From an uncultured Eubacteriales bacterium (GTDB lineage: Bacteria; Bacillota; Clostridia; Monoglobales; Monoglobaceae), in assembly GCA_958352815.1 (NCBI GenBank), contig CATWQA010000014.1, forward strand, positions 1 to 44,310: a stretch of 44,310 nt of DNA. The letters run 5' to 3'. Below, piece after piece: positions 25,028 to 33,022 of the stretch. Numbering within the stretch: position 1 is the first letter of the stretch; each line of letters begins with the position of its first letter. Under the pieces are notes generated by a model. That model did not search any database. It saw only the letters and a list, made by a program, of their open reading frames with translations, and was not told where the DNA came from. Made by a program: the position numbers and the translations under genes.

Positions 25028-25798
25028 ATGACGCAAAATGAAAGATTGCATTTTTTACTTGACTATCTTATAAAGGAATCCCAAGACTATTCGGATATTG
25101 ATATTCCCTTTGAAACGTCAAAGCAGAAACGACTATTGCGCTCTCTAATGAACATACGCCCGCCCAAAGCAGCCGCTGCGGAATTTTTAAGAATACAAGA
25201 TGAATACTTAAAGCATGAAATACAGAGCAGGGGCATCACTGATGCCGCTAATCTTGTTCCGCTCCGTGACAGAATGTGCGTTTGGCAGGGGGATATAACA
25301 ACTTTAAAATGCGGAGCAATTGTCAACGCCGCTAACTCGGCAATGCTGGGCTGCTTTGTTCCCTGTCACGGATGCATAGATAACGCAATTCACACCTATG
25401 CAGGAGTTCAGCTTCGCGCCCAATGCGACAGGCTGATGAAGCAACAGGGGCACAGCGAACCTACGGGACAGGCAAAAATCACTGCGGCATACAACCTGCC
25501 CTGCGACTGTATTATTCATACAGTGGGGCCTATTGTTCAAGGAGCATTAACCGAAAGGGACTGCGCCTTACTCAAATCCTGCTATATTCAATGCCTTAAG
25601 GCTGCGGAGGATAACAATATTAAATCAATAGCATTTTGTTGTATTTCAACGGGAGAATTTCGCTTCCCCAATAAAGCGGCTGCGGAAATCGCAATTAATA
25701 CAGTTACAAAATATTTGAAAAATTCCGAAATAGAAAGGGTGATTTTTAATGTTTTTAAGGACAGTGACAAGGAAATCTACACAGAATTACTCGGATAA
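25028..25798 (+). CDS. Zinc-dependent macrodomain protein-ADP-ribosylhydrolase
   Basis: 256 aa. An N-terminal helical extension of about 80 residues precedes a macrodomain: ADP-ribose-binding QGDITTL (87-93), IVNAANSAMLG (98-108), the Zn-macro motif CFVPCHGCIDNAIH (Cys109, Cys113, His114, Cys116) and CISTGEFRFPNKAA. Zn-macrodomains linked to sirtuins of class M remove ADP-ribose from target proteins in Staphylococcus aureus and Streptococcus pyogenes (family knowledge). The SirTM gene starts 50 bases before this gene ends. AAGGAGG lies upstream. It probably reverses the modification made by its partner. Confidence 0.95.
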   Translation: MTQNERLHFLLDYLIKESQDYSDIDIPFETSKQKRLLRSLMNIRPPKAAAAEFLRIQDEYLKHEIQSRGITDAANLVPLRDRMCVWQGDITTLKCGAIVNAANSAMLGCFVPCHGCIDNAIHTYAGVQLRAQCDRLMKQQGHSEPTGQAKITAAYNLPCDCIIHTVGPIVQGALTERDCALLKSCYIQCLKAAEDNNIKSIAFCCISTGEFRFPNKAAAEIAINTVTKYLKNSEIERVIFNVFKDSDKEIYTELLG

Positions 25799-26621
25799 TA
25801 TAAAACGTCTGAAAGAAGCTGCAGCTGCTGCCGACGCAATTGTGATAGGCGCAGGTGCGGGGCTGTCCACATCTGCCGGGTTTGAATATTCGGGGGAAAG
25901 GTTTTATAAATACTTTTCGGATTTTAATAAGAAGTACGGAATTACTGATATGTATTCAGGCGGCTTTTATCCCTATCAAACCCTTGAAGAGTATTGGGCC
26001 TGGTGGTCACGGCAAATTTTTATCAACCGCTATGATGTTGAAGTCGGAAAACCGTACAGGGATTTACTAACCCTTGTTAAGGATAAAGACTACTTTGTGC
26101 TCACAACAAATGTGGATCATCAATTTCAGCTTGCGGGCTTTGATAAGAAGCGTCTGTTTTACACCCAAGGCGATTACGGATTATGGCAATGCTCTAAGCC
26201 GTGCCACAATAAAACCTATGATAACGAGGATTTGGTACGCAGGATGTACAATGAACAAAAGGATATGAAAATTCCGTCGGAGCTTGTGCCCAAATGCCCT
26301 GTATGCGGAGCCCCCATGACCATGAACTTACGTTGTAACGACACTTTTGTCCAGGACGACGGTTGGTACAATGCTGCGGAACGCTATGAGTATTTTGTCC
26401 GCCGTCATAAAGGCTTAAATATTCTGTTTCTTGAATTGGGCGTGGGAAACAACACCCCTGTAATTATAAAATATCCCTTTTGGCGGATGACCGCGCAAAA
26501 TAAAAACGCAGCCTACGCCTGCATAAATTTAGGTATGGCGGCAGCACCTGCAGAAATAGAAAAACAATCTATTTGCATTGACACAGATATCGGCGGAGTT
26601 TTATCCGAATTGCTTGCGTAA
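25749..26621 (+). CDS. Class M sirtuin (SirTM), predicted protein ADP-ribosyltransferase
   Basis: 290 aa, NAD+-dependent. GAGAGLSTSAGF (34-45) binds NAD, TTNVDHQF (119-126) supplies the ribose-contacting Asn121/Asp123, and TQGDYGLWQC (139-148) shows Gln140 where deacetylase sirtuins carry the catalytic His, a SirTM hallmark. Zinc-ribbon cysteines appear at CSKPC (148, 152), CPVC (183, 186) and Cys196. In characterised systems SirTM ADP-ribosylates a lipoylated GcvH-like carrier; no GcvH-L or lipoate ligase gene lies in this window, so the substrate is open. The start at 25749 has AAAGGGTG and overlaps the macrodomain gene by 50 bases. Confidence 0.93.
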   Translation: MFLRTVTRKSTQNYSDNIKRLKEAAAAADAIVIGAGAGLSTSAGFEYSGERFYKYFSDFNKKYGITDMYSGGFYPYQTLEEYWAWWSRQIFINRYDVEVGKPYRDLLTLVKDKDYFVLTTNVDHQFQLAGFDKKRLFYTQGDYGLWQCSKPCHNKTYDNEDLVRRMYNEQKDMKIPSELVPKCPVCGAPMTMNLRCNDTFVQDDGWYNAAERYEYFVRRHKGLNILFLELGVGNNTPVIIKYPFWRMTAQNKNAAYACINLGMAAAPAEIEKQSICIDTDIGGVLSELLA

Positions 26622-26622
26622 A

Positions 26623-26658
26623 AAAACACTGTATTCCGTTTTAGGAGTACAGTGTTTT
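26623..26658 (+). terminator. Terminator after SirTM
   Basis: AAACACTGTATTCC / GGAGTACAGTGTTTT arms around GTTTTA, followed by ATAATTTC, immediately after the stop codon. It separates the SirTM unit from the MBL-like gene, which has its own promoter. Confidence 0.8.
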
Positions 26659-26756
26659 ATAATTTCTCAAAAAATTCTTGAAAATTTTTTGTTGCCGTTA
26701 AATCCCACCGCTGCGCAAAAGTCACCTTTCGGAAACTGCCCAAAGGTAACCTTGGG

Positions 26757-26788
26757 GTAACTACAGCACAAAAAAGTGCGTACTTTAC
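26757..26788 (+). promoter_or_regulatory. Long interrupted dyad, operator 2 (MBL-like gene)
   Basis: GTAA-N6-CAC-N6-GTG-N6-TTAC, as at 24945-24976. Identical blocks are GGGTAACTA, CACAA and AGTGCGTACTTTACAA; only bases between them differ. A second GGTAAC lies just upstream at about 26745. Confidence 0.75.
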
Positions 26789-26812
26789 AAGGTTTCAGGG
26801 CGGTGTTATACT
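26784..26812 (+). promoter_or_regulatory. Promoter of the MBL-like gene
   Basis: TTTACA (26784-26789), 17 bases, TATACT (26807-26812). An extra 8-base dyad GGTTTCAG/CTGAAACC (26791-26818) brackets the -10. Confidence 0.75.
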
Positions 26813-26889
26813 GAAACCACAGAAAGGGAGAGGCGAGCGGACGGCGTCTTTACCGACTTAAAAATTCAGTTTAACAGGAGGAAATTATC

Positions 26890-27687
26890 ATGAACAAAAA
26901 TTCATTTACAAGAGTAAATTTAGCAAAGGGCGAAATGAACGTATATGACTTTGGCGGCATTAAGCTCCACGCCTATAAAACCAATGATTTTATTGACGAT
27001 GAGGTATTTATCCTCGAAAAGAACGGCAAGGCGGTAGTTATTGAGTCACCCTGCTTCTTTGACAACAACAAGGAGCTTGAGGAATATATAAGCGATCTCA
27101 ACGTTACGATAGAAGGTATGCTTATAGCGTACCACGGCGCGGGCGCCCAGTGCCTTAAAAACATCCCCAAGTATGCAACGGCAAACGCAAGGGAATATTC
27201 CCAAAACGGCGGCGGCAAGGCTCTCATTGATAATTTCACGGCGGCATTCGGTGAGATATTTGATAACTCCATTCACGAGATAACAAATATTATAGAGGCG
27301 GGCAGGGTAACAATAGGCGGCATTGACTTTGTAATCACTCCGACCTCGGAAGCCTTTGATATTGAGATCCCCGAAATCAACGCGGTTTACACACACATGC
27401 TGGGACACGATTGCCACTCAATTGTTGCGGGCGCAGGTCATGCAGACGGGATTATCGCCCAGCTTAAAGATTATATCAAAAAGGGATATGATTTAATTTT
27501 AACCTCCCATTATACACCCGAGGACTTAAAGGACGCCGAGACCAAAATAGCATATATTGAAAGCCTAAAGGAAATTGCAGCGGCCTGCGGTAGCGCAGAT
27601 GAGTTTAAGAAAAAAGTAAACGAGCGTTACGGCGAATATTCCGGAGGAAACTATTTGGATATGACAGCCGGATTCTTCTTTAATTAA
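26890..27687 (+). CDS. Metallo-beta-lactamase-fold protein lacking the canonical metal motif
   Basis: 265 aa, cytoplasmic. The strand pattern DEVFILEKNGKAVVIESPCFFDNNKELEEYI, the MLIAYHGAG segment where HxHxDH would normally be, MLGHDCHSIVAG and LILTSHYTPEDL resemble the MBL fold, but the HxHxDH motif is absent. Either it uses a different metal set or is not a hydrolase. AGGAGG lies upstream. It shares its operator and promoter layout with the macrodomain/SirTM operon, so it is probably expressed under the same signal. I know no specific function. Confidence 0.75.
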   Translation: MNKNSFTRVNLAKGEMNVYDFGGIKLHAYKTNDFIDDEVFILEKNGKAVVIESPCFFDNNKELEEYISDLNVTIEGMLIAYHGAGAQCLKNIPKYATANAREYSQNGGGKALIDNFTAAFGEIFDNSIHEITNIIEAGRVTIGGIDFVITPTSEAFDIEIPEINAVYTHMLGHDCHSIVAGAGHADGIIAQLKDYIKKGYDLILTSHYTPEDLKDAETKIAYIESLKEIAAACGSADEFKKKVNERYGEYSGGNYLDMTAGFFFN

Positions 27688-27692
27688 AACGC

Positions 27693-27729
27693 AAAGCCGA
27701 TAACCTGCCTCACGCAAGTTATCGGCTTT
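27693..27729. terminator. Terminator between convergent genes
   Basis: AAAGCCGATAACcTGC / GCAaGTTATCGGCTTT with a CTCAC loop and T-rich flanks. It can serve the MBL-like gene (plus) and the GGDEF/EAL gene (minus). Confidence 0.85.
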
Positions 27730-27757
27730 CTTAACCACAAGTTTACAAATTGCGGTT

Positions 27758-29536
27758 TTAGTCTACACTGATCACCTTATTCTTAAAATCAAGTTTTTGC
27801 TCGTCCGAGGCTTTACCGCAGTAACTATCAACGAAACGGCAATATTCATCCTCAAACAAGGGTTTGGAGAAATAATATCCCTGAATTTTGTCGCAGCCAA
27901 TCTTGCCTAAAAGATCTATTTGATACTGGTTTTCTACACCCTCTGCAACAACGTCAATATCAAGCATGTCCGCCATGCGTATAACCGTAGAAACTATAGC
28001 CGCACCTTTCTCCGAGTATTCTATGTCGTCAATAAACTTTTTATCAATCTTCAAAACATCAACGTTAACATCCTTGAGAATATTAAGCGATGAATACCCG
28101 CTTCCGAAATCGTCCATAAGGACATCGAAGCCCAGGTCTCTGAACTTTTTGGTTACTGAGACGATCTGTTCCTTATCAGTGGCATACACTGTTTCGGTAA
28201 TCTCTATCTTAATCATGTCAGGGGTTAAACCGTACTTTTCGACCAGCCCCAAAACGTTTTCGCAAATCATAGGCTTGTAGCAATCAAGCCTTGAGAAATT
28301 CACAGACACAGGCAGCATACGACAGCCTTTGTCCAAACGCTTTTTCTGGAGCCTGCAAACCTCCTCCAAAACATACCAGTCAAGATTTGTTATAAACTTG
28401 TTATTTTCAAGGACGGTAATAAACTTCACCGGCGACACAATTCCGTTTTGGGGATGAATCCAGCGAACTAACGCCTCTGCCGAAACAGGCTTACCCGTCT
28501 TCAAACTGAAAATGGGTTGATAGGAGACCCAGAACTGCTTGGTTGCAATAGCATTCTCAATTTCATTGATAATTGCCTCTTCATCCAAGAGCGTCTGACG
28601 CATTTCCGAATCATAATATGCGTAACGGTTCACATAATCCGACTTTGCTCGCTTCAGCGCCATATTGGCACGGTCACACATCTGATCTACAGGAATTTTC
28701 TCATCCGCTGTAATGTTATATATGCCTGCAAAGATCTTTAGATTATAATCTACCACCGAGGAATTGTTAAGCATCGAATCCATCTCAACAATAATTGAGT
28801 TAATGTCACACATGGAGGTTGGGATACAAATCACAAACTTATCCGACTCCAATCTGCCATATACCCCTTTGCCGCCGACAATCCCCTTAAGCTTTTGAGC
28901 GATAAGAACCAAAATCTTGTCACCCACATCGCTGCCGAACAACTCGTTCACTATCTTAAAGTTCTTAATATCCCAAATAACTATGGAATACCTAACGTCC
29001 GGTTTGCCCCTCAGCAGCTTCTCAGTCACATTATAGAACGTAGCCCGCTTATATATTTTTGTCAGACTGTCATATCTTGAAACGTGCTTTAGTTCATTCA
29101 GCACCTTGGTGACTTGTTCGATACGCTCCTTTTCAAGCATTTCGTTTTCAAGAATGATCCGTTCTATAACATTTTTAACTCTGGTTCTCACTATGTCGGG
29201 ATTATAGGGCTTTTCAACAAAATCAACCGCTCCCGCAGTCAATGCCTTTATCTCCGTATCCGTCGCCTTATCGCCCGTGGTGACAATAACAGACTTATGC
29301 TTTAAAACTCCGTCGGCGCTCATCTGCCGCAGCACCTCAAATCCGTCAACCCTGGGCATGACTATATCGAGGAGCACAAGATCAATATCCTTATCTTTGC
29401 GCAACAAGTCAAGGCAAACATCACCATCGTCCGCCTCAACAACAGTGTATTCTTCCTTTAGAATTTCTGACAATATCATTCGGTTTTGTTCAACATCGTC
29501 AACAATAAGAATTTTTCTCTTCTTAGCCTTTTTCAT
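27758..29536 (-). CDS. Response regulator with degenerate GGDEF and intact EAL domain
   Basis: 592 aa. The REC domain (1-125) has Asp13/Asp14, phospho-acceptor Asp57 (LVLLDIVMP) and Lys109. The GGDEF domain (about 150-315) has ESDKF (230-234) in place of GGDEF, so cyclase activity is unlikely. The EAL domain (325-580) keeps Glu354-Ala-Leu, Asn413, Glu445, the Asp475-Asp476 pair (DDFGSGYSS), Lys496 and Glu532/Glu535, so c-di-GMP hydrolysis is expected. No sensor kinase is in the window. Its leader contains a copy of the dispersed hairpin repeat. Confidence 0.95.
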   Translation of the reverse strand: MKKAKKRKILIVDDVEQNRMILSEILKEEYTVVEADDGDVCLDLLRKDKDIDLVLLDIVMPRVDGFEVLRQMSADGVLKHKSVIVTTGDKATDTEIKALTAGAVDFVEKPYNPDIVRTRVKNVIERIILENEMLEKERIEQVTKVLNELKHVSRYDSLTKIYKRATFYNVTEKLLRGKPDVRYSIVIWDIKNFKIVNELFGSDVGDKILVLIAQKLKGIVGGKGVYGRLESDKFVICIPTSMCDINSIIVEMDSMLNNSSVVDYNLKIFAGIYNITADEKIPVDQMCDRANMALKRAKSDYVNRYAYYDSEMRQTLLDEEAIINEIENAIATKQFWVSYQPIFSLKTGKPVSAEALVRWIHPQNGIVSPVKFITVLENNKFITNLDWYVLEEVCRLQKKRLDKGCRMLPVSVNFSRLDCYKPMICENVLGLVEKYGLTPDMIKIEITETVYATDKEQIVSVTKKFRDLGFDVLMDDFGSGYSSLNILKDVNVDVLKIDKKFIDDIEYSEKGAAIVSTVIRMADMLDIDVVAEGVENQYQIDLLGKIGCDKIQGYYFSKPLFEDEYCRFVDSYCGKASDEQKLDFKNKVISVD

Positions 29537-29601
29537 TGAACATCACCCCATTTAATAATAAACTCTCCGCTGTATACCAAAGCTGTCACTCACCGCTCCT
29601 C

Positions 29602-29670
29602 TTCAATTAGGGGATTTGTCCCGTCATTCAAAAATTCGGTGGGAAACCGTAACTCCCATAGAAAAAGTAA
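29602..29670 (-). repeat. Dispersed hairpin repeat, copy C
   Basis: 69 bases in the opposite orientation to copy A at 5011-5080, with shared blocks TTCAAT-AGGGG, GTCATTCA, CTCCCA and GAAAAAGTAA. It lies in the transcribed leader of the GGDEF/EAL gene. Confidence 0.65.
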
Positions 29671-29696
29671 AAAATACTCTCTCCGCTATACCAAGT

Positions 29697-29726
29697 ATTA
29701 TAACACATAATGTATAGTAAAATCAA
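29697..29726 (-). promoter_or_regulatory. Promoter of the GGDEF/EAL gene
   Basis: Minus strand TTGATT (29721-29726), 18 bases, TATAAT (29697-29702); the leader to the start codon is about 150 bases. Confidence 0.6.
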
Positions 29727-29780
29727 GTGTTTTTGTAAAAATTATGCAAAATTCCTGTAACTTTTTTGAAAAGCATGCAA

Positions 29781-29817
29781 AACCCGCGCCGCTTAAATAT
29801 GGATTGCGCCGCGGGTT
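29781..29817 (-). terminator. Terminator of the small secreted protein gene
   Basis: AACCCGCGCCGC / GCGCCGCGGGTT arms with a 13-base loop, followed on the minus strand by TTTTGCATGCTTTT. The stop codon is 55 bases upstream. Confidence 0.7.
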
Positions 29818-29871
29818 ACTTAATATTTCATTTTATTTTAGATGTCAGTCAAAAACCAAATTTATGCACTC

Positions 29872-30294
29872 TCAGCCGACTGCTTCAACAACAGGTATGC
29901 GCTGCCGCAATGCTTCGTTATACTCTGCGTATTGCCGAAATATATTTATCATATTGCAAGCGGAGCAATCAACAGAGCTCATCACAAGGTCAATCTTCCA
30001 GCCAATATCGTAATGGACTTGGCTTAAAGGCAGGTCTGAAGCTTCTACCGCCTCTGTCAGCTCCCGAAGATAATCGGCAAGCAAGTCTACGTCCTCCTGC
30101 TCAACAGCCTCGTTGCCGCCGTCATGCTCAAGAATATAATCAAGCGCCTTATCTACCTTAAGGACTGCTTCAAATGTCGGCTCATCAACGCCGTCAGGCT
30201 TGTTTGCCTGCATTGAATATACGCATCCACCCGCAACCGACACTGCGGTAACCGCCAAACTAACAACTCCTATTATCACCTTTCTTAACTTCAT
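29872..30294 (-). CDS. Small exported protein of unknown function
   Basis: 140 aa. An N-terminal hydrophobic segment (VIIGVVSLAVTAVSVAGG) precedes Cys24, so it may be a lipoprotein with a non-standard lipobox or simply a membrane-anchored protein. The remainder is acidic and mainly helical, with EALRQRIPVVEAVG at the end and two further cysteines (SVDCSACNM). I do not recognise the family. GGAGGGG lies upstream. It has its own promoter and a long hairpin in its leader. Confidence 0.65.
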   Translation of the reverse strand: MKLRKVIIGVVSLAVTAVSVAGGCVYSMQANKPDGVDEPTFEAVLKVDKALDYILEHDGGNEAVEQEDVDLLADYLRELTEAVEASDLPLSQVHYDIGWKIDLVMSSVDCSACNMINIFRQYAEYNEALRQRIPVVEAVG

Positions 30295-30339
30295 CTATTG
30301 CCCCTCCTTTCAGATAAATTATTTTTGATTTCACTCCGT

Positions 30340-30430
30340 TTTGATAAAGGCTTTGCCGACTTTGCCGCCACGGCTTGGAGTGGCGGAATATGGGCTCGGC
30401 ATTGGTTTCAAAGGCAAAGCCTTTATCAAA
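30340..30430 (-). repeat. Long hairpin element in the 5' leader of the small secreted protein gene
   Basis: Perfect 18-base terminal inverted arms (TTTGATAAAGGCTTTGCC / GGCAAAGCCTTTATCAAA) enclose a second perfect stem CCGCCAC-ggcttgga-GTGGCGG. The expected transcription start lies only a few bases outside, so the whole element would form at the 5' end of the mRNA. The arms resemble the palindrome at 3418-3440. It may be a small mobile (MITE-like) element or a regulatory RNA. Confidence 0.65.
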
Positions 30431-30442
30431 CTTTACACCTAA

Positions 30443-30471
30443 ATTATAACAATAATAATCCCCCTTTTCAA
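30443..30471 (-). promoter_or_regulatory. Promoter of the small secreted protein gene
   Basis: Minus strand TTGAAA (30466-30471), 17 bases, TATAAT (30443-30448). Confidence 0.7.
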
Positions 30472-30578
30472 TACGTAATTTATCACAAAAACACAGTATA
30501 TTTTTACGCAAATCTCACAACTAAATAAAACATGCTTCTTAAATAATTTATATTATTTTAACAATAACTTAACAAAAG

Positions 30579-30606
30579 TGCGGAACAGTCTTTCGGCCGT
30601 TCCGCA
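30579..30606 (-). terminator. Terminator of the PTS gene
   Basis: TGCGGAAC / GTTCCGCA arms with a 12-base loop, followed on the minus strand by CTTTTGTT, shortly after the stop codon. Confidence 0.75.
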
Positions 30607-30615
30607 AATCTGTTT

Positions 30616-32763
30616 TTAGCTCAACTTCAGGAAGTCGTCGCCTTGTTCCGCAGTGCTTCCCGCCTCGGGAATAAGACTTATTCCGCCGAAACTTTCAATA
30701 TTGCTTACAATCACGGGAGTTATTACAGGGTATCCCTCAGACTTAATTCCCTCAATATCGAACTCAATCAGAGTGTCGCCGACCTTAACCTTCTGTTCCT
30801 TTTCAACCAGGCACTTAAAGTGTTTTCCGTTCAGCTTAACCGTGTCAACACCAACGTGTATGAACAGCTCAACGCCGTCATCGGAAATAAGACCTACAGC
30901 ATGAGATGTGTCAAAGGTTGCTCCCACCTTGCCGTTTACAGGAGAAATAACCTTGCCCTCTGAAGGCTCGATTGCCGCTCCCTGCCCCAATATATTTGAA
31001 GCAAATACGTCGTCCGGAACATCGGACATGTTTACAACCTTTCCCTTTTCAGGAGCCTTAATAATTATAGCTTCTTTCTTCTCCTCCTTCGGCTCCTCAG
31101 CATGTATCTGCGGTCCCGCCGCCTCCTCTCCCGCCGTTTCAAACATGTTCTCAACGTCATTCGCGATTGGGCTTGAAAGGAAGTCCTCTAAGTTCGACTT
31201 AACAACCGTTACCGACGGACCGTAAATTATCTGAACACCGTTGCCCTTTATAATAACCCCGGCAGCGCTGCTCTTTTTAAGCACGTCCTCTCTGACGCTC
31301 TCACTGTTGTAAACGGTTATGCGAAGCCTTGTAGCGCAGCAGTCAACATCGCTGATGTTCTGAACTCCGCCCAAACCGTGAGTTATGAGTGCGCTCTTCA
31401 TATCGTTGTCGCTGAGACCCGATAGGGCAGCGTTTGCCGTATTCTTTGCATTCATATCAGCTCTGGTATACAGCTTCGGCTCCTCAAAGTCGCTCTCTCG
31501 ACCGGGCGTATTTAAATTGAGCTTTGTTATTAAGGTCTTGAACAGGAAGTAGTAAATCACAAAGTATACAACTCCCACTATCACAATCCAAATCCAGTGG
31601 GTCTTATCATTTCCCTGTAGAATACCAAACAGGGTAAGGTCAATCAAGCCTCCCGAAAACGTCATACCAACGCCTACGTTGAATATGTGCATCAGCATGT
31701 ATGAAACTCCCGCCAGAACACAGTGAACAACATAGAGCAGAGGTGCGACAAACAGAAACGTAAACTCAATAGGCTCTGTAATACCTGTCAGCATTGAAGT
31801 CAGCGCAGCGGACAGCAGCAGACCGCCCACAACCTTGCGCTTTTTTGTCTTTGCGCATCTGTACATTGCGAGAGCCGCTCCCGGCAGACCGAAAATCATA
31901 AACGGGAATTTGCCCGCCATAAACCTTGTTGCCTCAACGCTAAACTCCGAAACCGACGGGTCGCCCAGCTGTGCAAAGAATATGTTTTGGGCTCCTGCAA
32001 CCTGCTGACCCATTACTTCCATAACGCCGCCCAAGTCCGTCTGCCAGAAGGGCATATAGAATACGTGGTGCAGACCAAAAGGAATGAGGGCTCTCTCTGC
32101 AATACCGTAAATCAACGTGCCCAAATAGCCGGACGCCTTAACCAGATTGCCGATTGCACCGATTGCCGTCTGAACATAAGGCCAGATGAAAAACATAAGT
32201 ATGCCCACAAACAGATACACCACAGACGAAATAATCGGCACAAACCTTGAGCCGCCGAAAAACGACAGCACCTGAGGCAGCTGTATCTTGTGGAACCTGT
32301 TGTGAAGCGCCGCAACACCAAGCCCGACGATTATACCGCCGAACACGCCCATCTGCAAGGTAGTAATACCCAGAACCTCCGCAGTCGAACCTATCATTGA
32401 ATTGGCGGAGCCGGTAACCTCAAGCATTGCACTGATAGTCGTGTGCATTATCAAAAATGCAACAGCCGAGGATAGCGCCGCAACCTCTTTTTCTTTCTTT
32501 GCCATACCAATGGCAACACCCATTGCAAACAGCAACGGTAGGTTGTCAAACACTATCGAGCCCGCGTTGCTGAGTACCTTTAGGAAGGAATAAATCCATG
32601 TGCCCTCTCCCATAATGCCGCTGAGACGATACGCGCTCAACATCGTCTCGTTGGTGAAAGAAGAACCTATTCCCAAAAATAAACCAGCAACCGGAAGTAT
32701 TGCAATAGGAAGCATGAACGAACGTCCGACACGCTGCAATACGCCAAAAATCTTGTCTTTCAT
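30616..32763 (-). CDS. PTS sugar transporter, glucose family, IIC-IIB-IIA in one chain
   Basis: 715 aa. An N-terminal IIC domain (about 1-420; multi-span membrane, with ILPVAGLFLGIG, GLHHVFYMPFW and GITEPIEFTFLFVAP) imports the sugar. The IIB domain follows with the phospho-cysteine in DVDCCATRLRI (Cys476). An acidic, Lys/Glu-rich linker leads to a Crr-type IIA domain with phospho-His636 in ELFIHVGVDTV. The IIC motifs fit the glucose/maltose branch rather than the GlcNAc branch, but the substrate cannot be fixed. Start at ATG 32763 behind TAGGAGG; a longer reading to 32853 has no family match. It stands alone with its own promoter and terminator. Confidence 0.93.
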   Translation of the reverse strand: MKDKIFGVLQRVGRSFMLPIAILPVAGLFLGIGSSFTNETMLSAYRLSGIMGEGTWIYSFLKVLSNAGSIVFDNLPLLFAMGVAIGMAKKEKEVAALSSAVAFLIMHTTISAMLEVTGSANSMIGSTAEVLGITTLQMGVFGGIIVGLGVAALHNRFHKIQLPQVLSFFGGSRFVPIISSVVYLFVGILMFFIWPYVQTAIGAIGNLVKASGYLGTLIYGIAERALIPFGLHHVFYMPFWQTDLGGVMEVMGQQVAGAQNIFFAQLGDPSVSEFSVEATRFMAGKFPFMIFGLPGAALAMYRCAKTKKRKVVGGLLLSAALTSMLTGITEPIEFTFLFVAPLLYVVHCVLAGVSYMLMHIFNVGVGMTFSGGLIDLTLFGILQGNDKTHWIWIVIVGVVYFVIYYFLFKTLITKLNLNTPGRESDFEEPKLYTRADMNAKNTANAALSGLSDNDMKSALITHGLGGVQNISDVDCCATRLRITVYNSESVREDVLKKSSAAGVIIKGNGVQIIYGPSVTVVKSNLEDFLSSPIANDVENMFETAGEEAAGPQIHAEEPKEEKKEAIIIKAPEKGKVVNMSDVPDDVFASNILGQGAAIEPSEGKVISPVNGKVGATFDTSHAVGLISDDGVELFIHVGVDTVKLNGKHFKCLVEKEQKVKVGDTLIEFDIEGIKSEGYPVITPVIVSNIESFGGISLIPEAGSTAEQGDDFLKLS

Positions 32764-32868
32764 ATTAAACCTCCTAAGTGAGTATACCTTTGCTCCGCAG
32801 AAACCGCGATATTTCCGTTTACCGCCCAAATAAACCGCACTAACACTCAACATGTTTTCAATATGTAA

Positions 32869-32877
32869 ATTATAACA
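32869..32877 (-). promoter_or_regulatory. Extended -10 promoter for the PTS gene
   Basis: Minus strand TGTTATAAT, an extended -10 with no good -35. The leader of about 100 bases shows no clear antiterminator (RAT) sequence. Confidence 0.45.
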
Positions 32878-33022
32878 AGATTACGGCATTTTTATACACC
32901 ATGCATATTTCCAAAAATTTCTGAATTACAATTTATCCCTTTAAAGCAATCTCTAACCCACTTTAAAATAAGGCTCATAAATGCAATTAACAAAGCTAAA
33001 TCGCCGGCAATTACAGTGCAAA

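Larger units (their letters stand above)
29537..29871. other. Non-coding region between the GGDEF/EAL gene and the small secreted protein gene
   Basis: No gene. It holds dispersed repeat copy C (29602-29670), the promoter of the GGDEF/EAL gene (29697-29726) and the terminator of the small gene (29781-29817). Confidence 0.6.

Noticed and set aside
26890..27687. Standard metallo-beta-lactamase hydrolase
   Set aside because: The HxHxDH metal motif is absent.
27758..29536. Active diguanylate cyclase
   Set aside because: The GGDEF site reads ESDKF, so synthesis is not expected.
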